Positions 24,577 to 32,492 are shown, counted from the stretch's first letter. The stretch is 33,766 nucleotides of DNA from Azospirillaceae bacterium (GCA_031291675.1 JARLIO010000057.1:1-33766); one strand, 5' to 3'. Program-made: numbers and translations. The notes: generated by a model not told the origin, from the letters alone.

Positions 24577-25487
24577 TCCGCCGGGATCGTCTTGACCGTT
24601 CCCTCGGTCAGGCGGCGCATCATCCGATACGTCATGTGAAGGGGATCTTCATCGCGATGGGCGACGGGCTCGAATCCGGCATTGTGTCGGGCCGCCCGTT
24701 CATTCCAGGTCTCATGACCGCGAAATGCAATCGTCTTGCCTTCATCGAACCCTGGCCAGGGTCGATAGCGCTGACTGGGTCCCGGCCGTCCGCACGCCAG
24801 GATGGGATCAAGATAGAGCGCCTCGTTGCTGATCATGGTGGATGTCGGAATATAGCCGATATCGAGACCACAACGACGATATGCCGAGGTGTTGGCCTCC
24901 GAGCCATGAACGATATGAGAATGGTGGATTGAGACATCGCCCGGCTCAAGATGGATCTCGACGGCGTTCGCCAGATCAAACGCTCCCACATCCATCGAGG
25001 ATGCCAACATGTTGGGGACATCGTTGCGCGGGAGTATCGGCAACAACGGCTGGCGATGAGTTCCCGGCAGCATGCGGAGGCATCCGTTATCCGGACCGCT
25101 CCGGTCGATGGCGACCCACAGCGTCAGCGCGTTCATTGGCTCAAGGTTCCAATATGCCCCATCCTGATGCCAGAGCACGGCGTGGCCGTCATGGGCCGGC
25201 TTGCAAATGTAGTGCGCCGTGAAACACGCCAGATCGGGTCCCAGCACGGCCCGCGCAATATTCAGCAGTCGGGCATCAGTCACCAGACGAACCCAAAAGG
25301 CATCGTCCCGCATCAGCGGATGATGCAAATGCTCGGGACGCAGGTCGGGATACTGCTCGCACAGCCACGCAACGTGCCGGCACGCCTCATCGATCAGGTC
25401 TGCATCCAATACACCACGAAGGATTGCAAACCCATCACAATTATACCGTTCAATGATATCCTGTAATTCGCCATCTGAGAGAGTCAT
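24573..25487 (-). CDS. PhyH-family Fe(II)/2-oxoglutarate dioxygenase, 304 aa
   Basis: A complete phytanoyl-CoA dioxygenase-like protein. His107 and Asp109 lie in LWHQDGAYW, His194 in HIVHGSEAN, and Arg204 or Arg205 follows for 2-oxoglutarate. It shares the WHQDGAYW core with the 18424-19182 gene but is longer and otherwise quite different, so the two are not a recent duplication. ATG 25487 has AAGGAG five bases upstream. It leads a two-gene unit with the methyltransferase, an order that suggests hydroxylation followed by O-methylation, though that is inference. This is the right-hand limit of the recognisable biosynthetic genes. Confidence 0.85.
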   Translation of the reverse strand: MTLSDGELQDIIERYNCDGFAILRGVLDADLIDEACRHVAWLCEQYPDLRPEHLHHPLMRDDAFWVRLVTDARLLNIARAVLGPDLACFTAHYICKPAHDGHAVLWHQDGAYWNLEPMNALTLWVAIDRSGPDNGCLRMLPGTHRQPLLPILPRNDVPNMLASSMDVGAFDLANAVEIHLEPGDVSIHHSHIVHGSEANTSAYRRCGLDIGYIPTSTMISNEALYLDPILACGRPGPSQRYRPWPGFDEGKTIAFRGHETWNERAARHNAGFEPVAHRDEDPLHMTYRMMRRLTEGTVKTIPAE

Positions 25488-25831
25488 CGGGGCTCCTTGG
25501 CGTCAGATATCTGCATGAAGGCGATACATATCACAACCATCATTCCGTATTTACCAAAATCGTCTAGGTAAAAATCGGTTGATGCGCGGCAAACATAGCC
25601 CTCAAGCTGCTGAGCGATATATTTTTACCTTTTTATGAGAATCATGTCAACGCTGATGGTAATTGATGGTAATTGCTCACCCCCCGGCCTTCGGGTGAGG
25701 AATGGGGCTCAGGCGGCGTTGGTGCGCAGATCGAACAGGCCAGAACTAACGAAATGGCCTTCTGATACGCACAAGGGGACGAAGCAGGAACATCACGCGG
25801 CCTTGAGGAACCCGGTACGAGGAGGATGGTA
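25488..25831. other. Right flank of the cluster, non-coding
   Basis: No gene is supported. The left part (25500-25640) is AT-rich and would hold the promoter of the leftward PhyH/methyltransferase unit. A tandem 10-bp repeat GATGGTAATT occurs near 25655-25675. A short inverted repeat CTCACCC/GGGTGAG (25678-25684 and 25695-25701) could be a weak terminator. The right part looks like debris of an earlier gene. Confidence 0.4.
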
Positions 25832-25939
25832 ATGATAGCAAACCAAGACGATTCTCCGCATGGACCCTCGGCAAGTTCAGGGAAGGCCTATGCCACCAAC
25901 GCGGCTGAAATGGCTGAGGTTGTCGAAAGGTGCATCTGA
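25832..25939 (+). pseudogene. Short open frame with strong ribosome site, probably a truncated gene, 35 aa
   Basis: ATG 25832 has GAGGAGG at 25819-25825 at ideal spacing, and the translation (MIANQDDSPHGPSASSGK, ending AAEMAEVVERCI) looks like a genuine N-terminus. It runs into the left edge of the higBA duplication near 25922 and stops there at 25937-25939, so it is probably the 5' end of a gene cut by the rearrangement. Function is unknown. Confidence 0.4.
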
Positions 25940-25989
25940 ACTGAGCCATTCGGCGGCCCGAGCGGATATAACGCCTTGCTTCATATGAC

Positions 25990-26003
25990 GCATAACGTTA
26001 TGC
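25990..26003. promoter_or_regulatory. Palindromic operator candidate upstream of higB (left copy)
   Basis: GCATAACGTTATGC is a perfect 14-bp palindrome ending 7 bp before the higB start. HigA-type antitoxins bind such palindromes to repress their operon. The equivalent site in the right copy has one base changed. Confidence 0.6.
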
Positions 26004-26010
26004 TGCCTCG

Positions 26011-26292
26011 ATGATCGTTGATTTCCGCTGCGGAGAGACCGAGCTGATCTGGTGTGGCGTCTTCAGCCGCAAGCTTCCGCACGACATCCAGAAAACAGCG
26101 CTCAGGAAGCTTCGGATGCTGAACAACGCGAAAGTGCTCCGGGATCTTTCGGTTCCACCGAACAACCATCTGGAAGCGCTGAAGGACGATAGGCCTGGAC
26201 AGCACAGCATCAGGATCAATGGTCAATGGCGGATTTGCTTTGTCTGGTCGGAAGGAGGGCCGGCGCATGTCGAGATCGTCGATTGCCCCTGA
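26011..26292 (+). CDS. higB: HigB-type toxin (RelE superfamily), left copy, 93 aa
   Basis: The protein has the standard HigB length and sequence, with FRCGETE near the start, [25 protein letters not shown], and the C-terminal signature [17 protein letters not shown] followed by AHVEIVDC. HigB toxins are ribosome-dependent mRNA endonucleases. In this order (toxin first) the antitoxin follows, overlapping by 26 bp, but the antitoxin here is truncated. The toxin reads intact, so its neutralisation would depend on the full-length HigA from the other copy at 32776-33093 or on toxin inactivation not visible in the sequence. It is regulated by the palindrome just upstream, by analogy with the family. 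Confidence 0.88.
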   Translation: MIVDFRCGETELIWCGVFSRKLPHDIQKTALRKLRMLNNAKVLRDLSVPPNNHLEALKDDRPGQHSIRINGQWRICFVWSEGGPAHVEIVDCP

Positions 26293-26428
26293 ACAGATTC
26301 CCAATCCGACACCGGGCGAAATGCTTCTCGCGGATTTCATCGAGCCGATGGGGTTGAGCCAGAACGGGTTGGCCCGGGCGATCCGTGTTCCACCCCGCCG
26401 GATCAACGAAATTGTTCTCGGCAAGCGT
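26267..26428 (+). pseudogene. higA: Truncated higA antitoxin (left copy)
   Basis: The frame starts [20 protein letters not shown] with GGAGG upstream and follows the intact copy for 54 residues, through the helix-turn-helix ([20 protein letters not shown]) to LGKR. After 26427 the sequence diverges abruptly. The frame stays open to 26731 with an unrelated Arg/Pro/Ser-rich tail. The C-terminal half of the XRE-type antitoxin is therefore lost. DNA binding might survive; toxin neutralisation is uncertain. Confidence 0.8.
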
Positions 26429-26589
26429 GGGACCGCGCTCTCGCTACCTTCTTTGCTCAAGCCTTCATTCCTGCGCCGGCTGACCAAGCCGTCGAAATGC
26501 TGCTCTGCGTCGGCATGTTGCCGTCGGAACTGCCCTCGATCGACGCCCTGGCACAGGCCGTTCCCCTCATGCCCGATGCCGCTGAGTGA
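26428..26589 (+). pseudogene. 3' fragment of an unidentified gene
   Basis: Just past the higA breakpoint, a different frame reads [20 protein letters not shown] and on to [21 protein letters not shown] before a TGA at 26587-26589. It has normal coding composition but no start, and looks like the C-terminus of a gene fused here by the rearrangement. I do not recognise the family. Confidence 0.4.
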
Positions 26590-26761
26590 TCGCCGCCCAC
26601 ACCCCGAATGGCGCGAAAGCGCTCAGCCAGCCGACGGAGATCCCAAACCGAAATTCGGCAGACCCGAAAACGCCCGCCAGAATCCGCAACAACACGAGCA
26701 AACTTGGGGCAATCCAGAGAAACGGCCATAGCGGAAGCTGCTTTTGCCTTCGAAGCGACAT
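26567..26761 (-). CDS. Small putative membrane protein, 64 aa
   Basis: ATG 26761 has AGGAAGG a few bases upstream. The product has two hydrophobic segments, about residues 9-30 ([19 protein letters not shown]) and 37-57, and a basic N-terminus and C-terminus, suggesting a two-pass inner-membrane peptide. There is no known family. It lies just downstream of vapC on the same strand, 21 bp away, and could be read with it. Short length and no homology recalled keep confidence moderate. Confidence 0.5.
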   Translation of the reverse strand: MSLRRQKQLPLWPFLWIAPSLLVLLRILAGVFGSAEFRFGISVGWLSAFAPFGVWAAITQRHRA

Positions 26762-26782
26762 TGCCTTCCTCTCGTGATCAGA

Positions 26783-27226
26783 TCAATGCATCTCATTCAG
26801 CAGAAGCACCCGCCCTGCCAGATAGGGATGCCCCGCCACGATGGTGGCGAAACGTCGGTCGGCGGTCACTACGGGACAGCCGGCAGCCAGGGCCACGGCC
26901 AGGTAGGCGCAGTCGTAGACAGTGTGTGCGAGATCCTGTGCCAGCATCAGTGCCGACGAAACGGAATCGGCAGTCAGGCCAACCATCTCCAGGGGAGCGT
27001 CGGTCAGGTCCCGCCACGCATCGGTCACGGCGGCGCGAGTCAGTTCCCCGCGTTTGGCTTTCATGGCCAGAACGTTTGCCGTCTCGACCCAGAATAAGCC
27101 CGGCACGATCAGCCGTCGTCCGGCGATCAGGGCCACCGCATCATCAGAATCGGGCTCGTTCACGACCCATTTCACGCCGACGCTGGCATCCACAACCAGG
27201 GTAGAGGGTAGATCAGTAACGCCCAT
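26783..27226 (-). CDS. vapC: VapC-type PIN-domain toxin, 147 aa
   Basis: A PIN-domain ribonuclease. The acidic metal-binding residues are visible: Asp in LVVDASVGVKWV (about residue 13), Glu in WVETANVLA (about 48), and Asp residues in TVYDCAYLA and VTADRRF. VapC toxins cleave tRNA or rRNA and are held inactive by VapB. The start overlaps the antitoxin gene by 14 bp. There is no sign of damage. It adds a third type of stability module to the accessory region besides MazF and HigB. Confidence 0.88.
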   Translation of the reverse strand: MGVTDLPSTLVVDASVGVKWVVNEPDSDDAVALIAGRRLIVPGLFWVETANVLAMKAKRGELTRAAVTDAWRDLTDAPLEMVGLTADSVSSALMLAQDLAHTVYDCAYLAVALAAGCPVVTADRRFATIVAGHPYLAGRVLLLNEMH

Positions 27227-27458
27227 CGCGTGCCTCGCGGACCAGATCGGCGCTGTCGGTCTGGAGCTGTAGGCCGGTGCGCGTCATGGCCCTGTTTCTC
27301 AGGCCTGAAGCCCATTTCTCCGACGCCATGGGCATGCAGGCTTCCATAATGATCGCTCGCACCTCGGCTTCAAGGCTTCGTCCCGTCCGAGCCGCCCGGC
27401 GCCGTAGCGCCTCATGCACGCTGTCCTCGATCCCCCGCACATTGATGGCCTTGGCCAT
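27213..27458 (-). CDS. vapB: FitA/VapB-type ribbon-helix-helix antitoxin, 81 aa
   Basis: The N-terminus MAKAINVRGIEDSVHEALRR followed by RSLEAEVRAIIMEA is a ribbon-helix-helix DNA-binding domain of the FitA/VapB kind; the C-terminal half would wrap the VapC active site. GGGAG stands about nine bases before the ATG at 27458. It would repress its own operon and neutralise the overlapping VapC. Confidence 0.87.
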   Translation of the reverse strand: MAKAINVRGIEDSVHEALRRRAARTGRSLEAEVRAIIMEACMPMASEKWASGLRNRAMTRTGLQLQTDSADLVREARDGRY

Positions 27459-27567
27459 GCCTTATAACTCCCGATGATATCGCCGGTATCAGTATAGCGC
27501 TATCACCGCCTGTTGCAAGGACCACTTGGCAGGTCGGCAGAAGTGTGCCGCGGATGTTCCCCTTCGG

Positions 27568-27783
27568 TCAGGCCGCTGCTCGAGGATCGCCCCTTTCAAG
27601 CGCGGCGACATCGACGTGATGCAGCAAAGCCGTGAACTGCGTCCGGCCTGAAGCCTGGGCCGCCGCGTTCACACGCTGAAGGTTCGGCAGCAAGGGTTGC
27701 CAGCGCTGCGTCTGGCTCTTCGCCGATTCCAGCGCAATCCCCGCCGGCCGGCCCCTTCCCTCCACCATGTCGTTTCCTTTCAT
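27568..27783 (-). pseudogene. ltrA: N-terminal fragment of a group II intron reverse transcriptase/maturase
   Basis: The frame reads QRWQPLLPNLQRVNAAAQAS, then FTALLHHVDVAALERG, the N-terminus of bacterial LtrA-type intron-encoded proteins, which normally continue for about 400-500 residues into the reverse transcriptase domains. Here it diverges after ALERG near 27595 and stops at 27568. The likely native start is the second Met (27768), preceded by AAAGG. No reverse transcriptase motif remains. Confidence 0.72.
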
Positions 27784-28184
27784 GGCTTCAACGGTACTAT
27801 GGGCCGGTCCGACTTCCAGCCACGATGCAACCAGCTCCGGTTATCCCTTGCTGGCTGCCCCCGCCGGTGACCATTCCGGCGGATGTGGCTGGACCTCCCA
27901 GGTTCCGGCACGATCCCTTTGCACGTGATGTGGCCTTAGACCCCGGCCGAGCGATGGCGCCTTGCGATAGCGGCACCACACATGTTGCTTTCGGCTGACA
28001 AGACGGCCTCGGCCTCCACAATGTCGTCATTTCGTGGCTCAATCCCACACCCCATGCAATCATTGTGTACGCTTCGGACCCCGCGTTGCCGCGACGCCCG
28101 CAACACTCATTATCGGGCGGCTCGCTACGCCTTACCCGGACGGGGCTTGCACCCGTTGGATCGCGCCAGCTTCGCCTGGCGCAC
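27590..28184 (-). mobile_element. 5' fragment of a group II intron
   Basis: On the minus strand the element begins GTGCGCC at 28184, the conserved 5' end of group II introns, and about 400 bases of structured non-coding RNA sequence (domain I and on) lead to the maturase start. The 3' part, including the catalytic domain V, is missing, so it cannot splice or move. The 5' end lies 21 bp beyond the stop codon of the PEBP-family gene. It reads as a deletion relic of an element that inserted beside that gene. Confidence 0.7.
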
Positions 28185-28205
28185 CTTGTCACGACCCCTG
28201 ATCCG

Positions 28206-28928
28206 TCATTGGGACGGTTGCCCCATCAGACGGGGGTTCAGCGTATACGTCGCGATGGCTTCGCCTTGGGCCAGAACGTGGTCATGCATGGCCTTCTCAG
28301 CGCTCGGTCCGTCGAATGCCCCCGTCAGACGCAGCGACGGAACGTCGAGCGCGAAAACCTTCACCACATAGTCGTGAGGCCGTTCGTCGTTGACGGGAGG
28401 ACACGGCCCGTCATAGCCGCCATAGGTGCCGGCCATCTCCGGGTTCGAGGCCAGGAAGGACGTATAGACGTTCGCGCCGCGACGGCCATGGCCGGTTTCG
28501 CCGACCGGCTTGCCATGCGGCACCAGGCCTTCGCTTTCGACGCCCGAGCTCAGCGATCTGATGGTCGTCGGAATATCGACCAGGACCCAATGATGCAGGG
28601 TGATGCGGGCCGCATCCGTCGAGATGACCGTTCCCGCCTTGTTGATTTGGCTGAAATCCTGCGGAACATCCGGGTCAACCATCAGCAGGGCATAGGATCG
28701 CGTTCCATTCGGACCCGCCGACCATTTGACCGCCGGGCTGATATTCTTCGTGGCACTGGACGCCGGAGGGCAGAAGGCCGCCTGATCGGGCAAATGCCCG
28801 GAGCGATCCAGACCGCCGATTTTGACCGTCAGGCGGTCGCTGCCTGCATAGGTCGCTGACGCGGTCATCATTGCGGCCAACACGGCTGCGGCTGTCAACG
28901 TTCGATCATGTGCTGTCATATCTTTCAT
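28206..28928 (-). CDS. YbhB/YbcL-type PEBP (Raf kinase inhibitor-like) protein, exported, 240 aa
   Basis: The protein carries phosphatidylethanolamine-binding-protein family signatures: NISPAVKWSAGPNGTRSYALLMVDPDVP near 65-95, LHHWVLVDIP, and GYDGPCPPVNDERPHDYVVKVFALD with the ligand-pocket DGPCPP. A signal peptide is visible (AAAVLAAMMTASATYAG), so it works in the periplasm. I prefer ATG 28928, where AAGGA is spaced correctly, over ATG 28934. The biochemical role of bacterial YbhB/YbcL proteins is poorly defined. It lies 84 bp downstream of an AraC-family gene on the same strand, which probably controls it. Confidence 0.85.
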   Translation of the reverse strand: MKDMTAHDRTLTAAAVLAAMMTASATYAGSDRLTVKIGGLDRSGHLPDQAAFCPPASSATKNISPAVKWSAGPNGTRSYALLMVDPDVPQDFSQINKAGTVISTDAARITLHHWVLVDIPTTIRSLSSGVESEGLVPHGKPVGETGHGRRGANVYTSFLASNPEMAGTYGGYDGPCPPVNDERPHDYVVKVFALDVPSLRLTGAFDGPSAEKAMHDHVLAQGEAIATYTLNPRLMGQPSQ

Positions 28929-29012
28929 CCTCATCCTTGGAAGTTATGACGAGGATAGAGGACTCGGGGGGCGCGTGTGGATCGGTTCCGATCAGAACTG
29001 CGCCTGATCCGA

Positions 29013-29918
29013 TCAAGTGGCGGTCACCTCCCGCTTGCGGTGTCGGACGGACGAGGGCGTCACACCGAACCGCTCCTGAAAATGCTTGGCAAAGTGCGAG
29101 CGCGATCGGTAGCCTGTCGCCGCAAGTGCATCGGCGACATCGGCATCACGGTCGTTGAGCACGAGATAGGCGGCCTTCATCCGTTCAGCACGAAGCGTTT
29201 CCTGAAGCGTGCGCGCCTCTGCTCGAAGTCGACGCCGTAAGGTTGCTTCCGACATAGAGAGTTCGTCGGCAACGCTTGCGGTTGACCACGGCAAATGGAG
29301 GCGATGCCGGACAAGCAGGCGAACCGCCTCGACCACCGATCCGTCGACATATTTCGGCACGAGCGGCAAGACGCCTTGTTCCGCGAGGATCAGGAGGATT
29401 TCGAGGATCCGGTGATCGATGACGCGCCGAGACGATGGTATCCGACGCGATAGGGCTTCCGCGCCATGAAGTATCGCCGAGCACAAATCGGCGCTGATGA
29501 TAGGTTCATCCGAGCGCGTCTCCTGTCCGACGAACTGGGGCCAGAGCCGGGCCGCCTCGATAACCAGTTCGCGGGGGAAACGGACGAACAGGGCGCGATA
29601 AAAGCCGGTCCGTGAATCCGGCTCATTTACCACATCGACACGGGCGTTCGCCGGCAGAACGAAAGCGTCACCCGCATCATAGATGCGTTGATGGGTTCCG
29701 GCGACGATTTCCTTTCGTCCTTCGATGACAATGACGAGGCCTGCGGTCGGCATAACGAATTGGGCGATTGTTTCCCGGCTTCTGGCGACGAAGGCCGAGA
29801 TGACAGGAGGCTGCCCCTCCTCAATTGTATCGCGTGTGTCGTGCGTCGCCAGAGATCTCAGTGCTTTGACAACCTCTATTCTACGAATACCATTTCTGAT
29901 TTCGATGGTTTTCGTCAT
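29013..29918 (-). CDS. AraC/XylS-family transcriptional regulator, 301 aa
   Basis: The N-terminal ~190 residues form a cupin-like sensory domain (for example LVIVIEGRKEIVAG, DAGDAFVLPANARVDV). The C-terminal ~100 residues hold the two helix-turn-helix motifs of AraC proteins: STASVADELSMSEATLRRRL and DVADALAATGYRSRSHFAKH, ending FQERFGVTPSSVR. GAGGAG stands about 11 bases before the start. It likely regulates the PEBP gene just downstream and perhaps itself. The effector is unknown. Confidence 0.88.
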   Translation of the reverse strand: MTKTIEIRNGIRRIEVVKALRSLATHDTRDTIEEGQPPVISAFVARSRETIAQFVMPTAGLVIVIEGRKEIVAGTHQRIYDAGDAFVLPANARVDVVNEPDSRTGFYRALFVRFPRELVIEAARLWPQFVGQETRSDEPIISADLCSAILHGAEALSRRIPSSRRVIDHRILEILLILAEQGVLPLVPKYVDGSVVEAVRLLVRHRLHLPWSTASVADELSMSEATLRRRLRAEARTLQETLRAERMKAAYLVLNDRDADVADALAATGYRSRSHFAKHFQERFGVTPSSVRHRKREVTAT

Positions 29919-30202
29919 GATCTTATCGTCTCCTCACTCGATGTTACTCGCATAATATAGGGAATATGGGTATGATGTTAAACTGGAGGGTATTGCGTAT
30001 TATGAATTCGTTTTTCTCAGAGTTCCGTAGGTGATAATCCGTGTATGCGGGGAGAAGACTGGCATGACCGGCGCTGCTGTTCCGGAATTATCGGGATCAT
30101 TTTCTCATTTGGCATATCTCGATCCTATGCCAAATTCCCGGACGCGAAAATATATAGTGCCCCCGTAATTCCCACGCCCGAGATCGCTTACCCGCTTGGG
30201 AC
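29919..30202. other. AT-rich upstream region of the AraC-family gene
   Basis: About 285 bp without a gene. Positions 29940-30020 are distinctly AT-rich and would contain the promoter for the leftward AraC-family gene. Nothing else was recognised. Confidence 0.45.
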
Positions 30203-30571
30203 TCACGCTGGAGCGAGCTCAGACGACTGCTCCTCGAAGATCCTCACCGTGAGTCTGCATCCACGACGCAAGGGAGTCGAGGGTTCCCTGGAGATTGCGG
30301 CCGAGGTCGGTGACCTCGTATTTGACCCGCAGCGGCATCTCCATGGGGTTCCACGCCCAAAGGGACATGTTTGCGAATTCCGCCTGGGTCTGCCAAAGAC
30401 AAGGTCCCCGTCGCGCCAAGAAGGGGAAAAAGGCAGAAGCGGCCAACCGCTCCCATAGTCCCTTGTGGAATGTTCAACCTCATTTCGGTTCCCGTTCTGA
30501 CAGGTCGTCACGAGCACGATCGGACCTCGCTTGAGCAGGTGATAAGCCTGCGAGGCTGGCAATTCTTTCAT
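30203..30571 (-). pseudogene. Chimeric relic: flavin-reductase-like start joined to HxlR-type regulator end
   Basis: The 5' end (30571 to about 30490) reads MKELPASQAYHLLKRGPIVL and VTTCQNG, like the N-terminus of flavin-reductase/FMN-binding split-barrel proteins, and has a possible GGAAC site upstream. Farther on, in another frame (about 30340 to 30219), the text MPLRVKYEVTDLGRNLQGTL and LASWMQTHGEDL is the C-terminal wing and helix of HxlR-family regulators. Neither protein is complete and the frames differ, so this is a deletion fusion of two genes. No function is expected. Confidence 0.5.
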
Positions 30572-30637
30572 GGCGAAGTTCCTTGATCGTTCGCCTCCCC
30601 GTCAATGACGGGAAGGCGGACGTTTCGTTGTGTGTGT

Positions 30638-30650
30638 GGGGGGGGGGGGG
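30638..30650 (+). repeat. Run of 13 G preceded by a GT tract
   Basis: A homopolymer of 13 G follows a short GT-repeat (30629-30638), immediately past the stop codon of the short-chain dehydrogenase gene. It lies outside coding sequence. Such tracts slip readily and are also hard to sequence, so the exact length is uncertain. Confidence 0.7.
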
Positions 30651-30653
30651 CGC

Positions 30654-31403
30654 TTACCAGCCCTGGTCGATCGGCAGAACGAAGAGTTCCGCGACGTTGA
30701 CATGGGCCGGCGCCTGGACCGCGAACAGGATAGTGTCGGCAATATCCGCACCCTGCAGGAAGGTCATCTGCTTGGCGAGGTCGTCCATCTGCTCGCGGTA
30801 GCCGGCATCCGTAATCTGGTCATAGAGCTCGGTGGCGACTGCGCCAGGCTGAATACAGGTGACGCGGATGTTGTGCTTCTGCCCAACCTCCATGCGCAGG
30901 CCGTCGGAGAAAGCGGTCACGGCGTGCTTCGTCGCGCAATAGACCGACAGCCCCTTGAAGACCTTGCGGCCAGCGATCGACGAGGTATTGAAGATATGGC
31001 CCGAATGCTGCCTGATCATCTGCGGCAGAACAGCCGCCGTCGTGTTGAGCAAGCCCTTCACGTTGACGTCGATCATGCGGTGCCATTCGCTGGTCTTGAG
31101 TTGATCAACGTCGGAGAGCGGCATCAGGCCAGCATTGTTGAAGAGAATGTCAATTGAGCGGTAAGCATCGACCAGCTTCCTGACTCCAGCTTCGACGGAG
31201 GCCGGATCGACCACGTCCATTTCGATGACGAGAGCTTCGCCGCCCTTTTCCGCGATTTCGGCCTTCAGGGCTTCCAGTCGATTGATACGCCGGGCCGCGA
31301 TGCCGACCTTCACGCCCGCATCAGCCAGCTTGAATGCCGCGGCCGCACCGATGCCGCTCGATGCACCAGTAATCAGTGCGACTTTTCCGTTTATGTCCGT
31401 CAT
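30654..31403 (-). CDS. Short-chain dehydrogenase/reductase, classical type, 249 aa
   Basis: A full Rossmann-fold SDR. The cofactor motif is TGASSGIG (about residues 12-19), followed by the NNAG motif (ILFNNAGLMP), Ser in FNTSSIAG and the catalytic YCATK. ARR after the second strand suggests NADP preference. Length is typical. AAGGAG lies seven bases before the start. Substrate is unknown; similar proteins are oxidoreductases for small alcohols or ketones. An AraC-family gene lies 159 bp upstream on the same strand and probably controls it, a pairing frequent in proteobacteria. Confidence 0.9.
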   Translation of the reverse strand: MTDINGKVALITGASSGIGAAAAFKLADAGVKVGIAARRINRLEALKAEIAEKGGEALVIEMDVVDPASVEAGVRKLVDAYRSIDILFNNAGLMPLSDVDQLKTSEWHRMIDVNVKGLLNTTAAVLPQMIRQHSGHIFNTSSIAGRKVFKGLSVYCATKHAVTAFSDGLRMEVGQKHNIRVTCIQPGAVATELYDQITDAGYREQMDDLAKQMTFLQGADIADTILFAVQAPAHVNVAELFVLPIDQGW

Positions 31404-31562
31404 GGCTTGTCTCCTTGTTGCTTGCGGACCCGTTCCAGAGAGCGGAAAGGCGTTCGCGTTCGACAGGGAGAAATCTATGAAATCCCGGCTTCCTCCTCTC
31501 TCGGTGCATTGCCGAAGCTGTCGGGATTTTGCTCAATTTGCCGTCGGGAAGATCGAATTGCC

Positions 31563-32492
31563 TCAGTCTCGGCGATAGTCGCTCGGCGAGAGGCCCGTCT
31601 CACGCCGGAAAATCTGAGCGAAGTGGCTGGGGCTTGAGTAGCCGACAGTCATCCCGATCACGATGATGCTGGCGTCGGTTTCCTGCAGCAATTGCTGTGC
31701 TTTGGCGACTCGCTGCCGAATGAAATACCGCGAAGGTGAGGCCCCGGTCGATTTCTTGAAGAGCCGACTGAAATGGAACTCGCTCATTCCCACCTCATGC
31801 GCCAAGCTGTTGAGATCAAATGGCTGATCGAGCCGGGCTGCCATGAAGGCAATCGCCCGTCGCAGTTTCGAGCCGGGCAAGGCGTTTTGGGCACGTGCTT
31901 CGGCATCTGCACCCACGTAGTGGCGCACGAGATGCACGGCCAGGCTTTGCGCCAGTCCTTCGACAAACAGCGCGCTGCCTCCGCCTTCGGTGACCAACTC
32001 CCCATGAAAGAGGCTCAGGATGTGCGAAATCGTCGTGTCGCGACCACCGGAGACATCCTTCAAGGTGACGTTGCCACCGGCCTTTCCGAGCATCTCTCGC
32101 ACCACCTTGTCGAATAGCGGAACAGAGACATAGAGGTGCACCACCTGAAATGGCTGATCACCGTCGGCCTGCCATCGCATTTCATAGGGAGCAGGTGACC
32201 GCGTCAGGAAGAAATCGCCTACGCTCACGCGGCTCACCGCCCATTCACCTCCAAGATCCCGTTCTTCGACGGTGGCACTGCCCGACATGACCCAGACGAT
32301 GAGCGGTTCCGCGACGGCGGGAACCAGGAAAGGGTGCTGAACGCGACTGCGAGAGAAGATCTGCACGAAAACGTCTTTCCACGCCGGTCCGTCACCGCTG
32401 ATCAACGTGGTCCCGCTGATATAGCTTTCGAGCCCGATCGGGGAGGTCCGCTCGGGAACGGGCGGCGCGTCGGACGGTTCATTCAAAACCAA
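31563..32492 (-). CDS. AraC-family transcriptional regulator with cupin-type N-terminus, 309 aa
   Basis: The N-terminal part (AVAEPLIVWVMSGSATVEER, VSVGDFFLTRSPAPYEMRW) is an AraC cupin-like domain (cupin_6 type). The C-terminal part has the two DNA-binding motifs: DLNSLAHEVGMSEFHFSRLF and IIVIGMTVGYSSPSHFAQIF, ending RRETGLSPSDYRRD. The start appears to be TTG at 32492, with AAGGG about ten bases upstream; no ATG occurs before residue ~69, so the start is uncertain. It is placed to regulate the SDR gene downstream. Confidence 0.87.
   Translation of the reverse strand: MVLNEPSDAPPVPERTSPIGLESYISGTTLISGDGPAWKDVFVQIFSRSRVQHPFLVPAVAEPLIVWVMSGSATVEERDLGGEWAVSRVSVGDFFLTRSPAPYEMRWQADGDQPFQVVHLYVSVPLFDKVVREMLGKAGGNVTLKDVSGGRDTTISHILSLFHGELVTEGGGSALFVEGLAQSLAVHLVRHYVGADAEARAQNALPGSKLRRAIAFMAARLDQPFDLNSLAHEVGMSEFHFSRLFKKSTGASPSRYFIRQRVAKAQQLLQETDASIIVIGMTVGYSSPSHFAQIFRRETGLSPSDYRRD

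Larger units (their letters stand above)
25922..26427 (+). repeat. Left copy of an inverted ~0.5-kb higBA duplication
   Basis: This segment is repeated in inverted orientation at 32933-33475. By eye the copies differ at about ten substitutions, one single-base indel and two tandem-repeat expansions in the right copy. The edges fall at GTCGAAAGG on the left and GGCAAGCG inside higA on the right. Confidence 0.88.

Noticed and set aside
27797-28192. 131-residue open frame on the minus strand
   Set aside because: It coincides with the structured RNA part of the group II intron, has no ribosome binding site and a non-protein-like composition.
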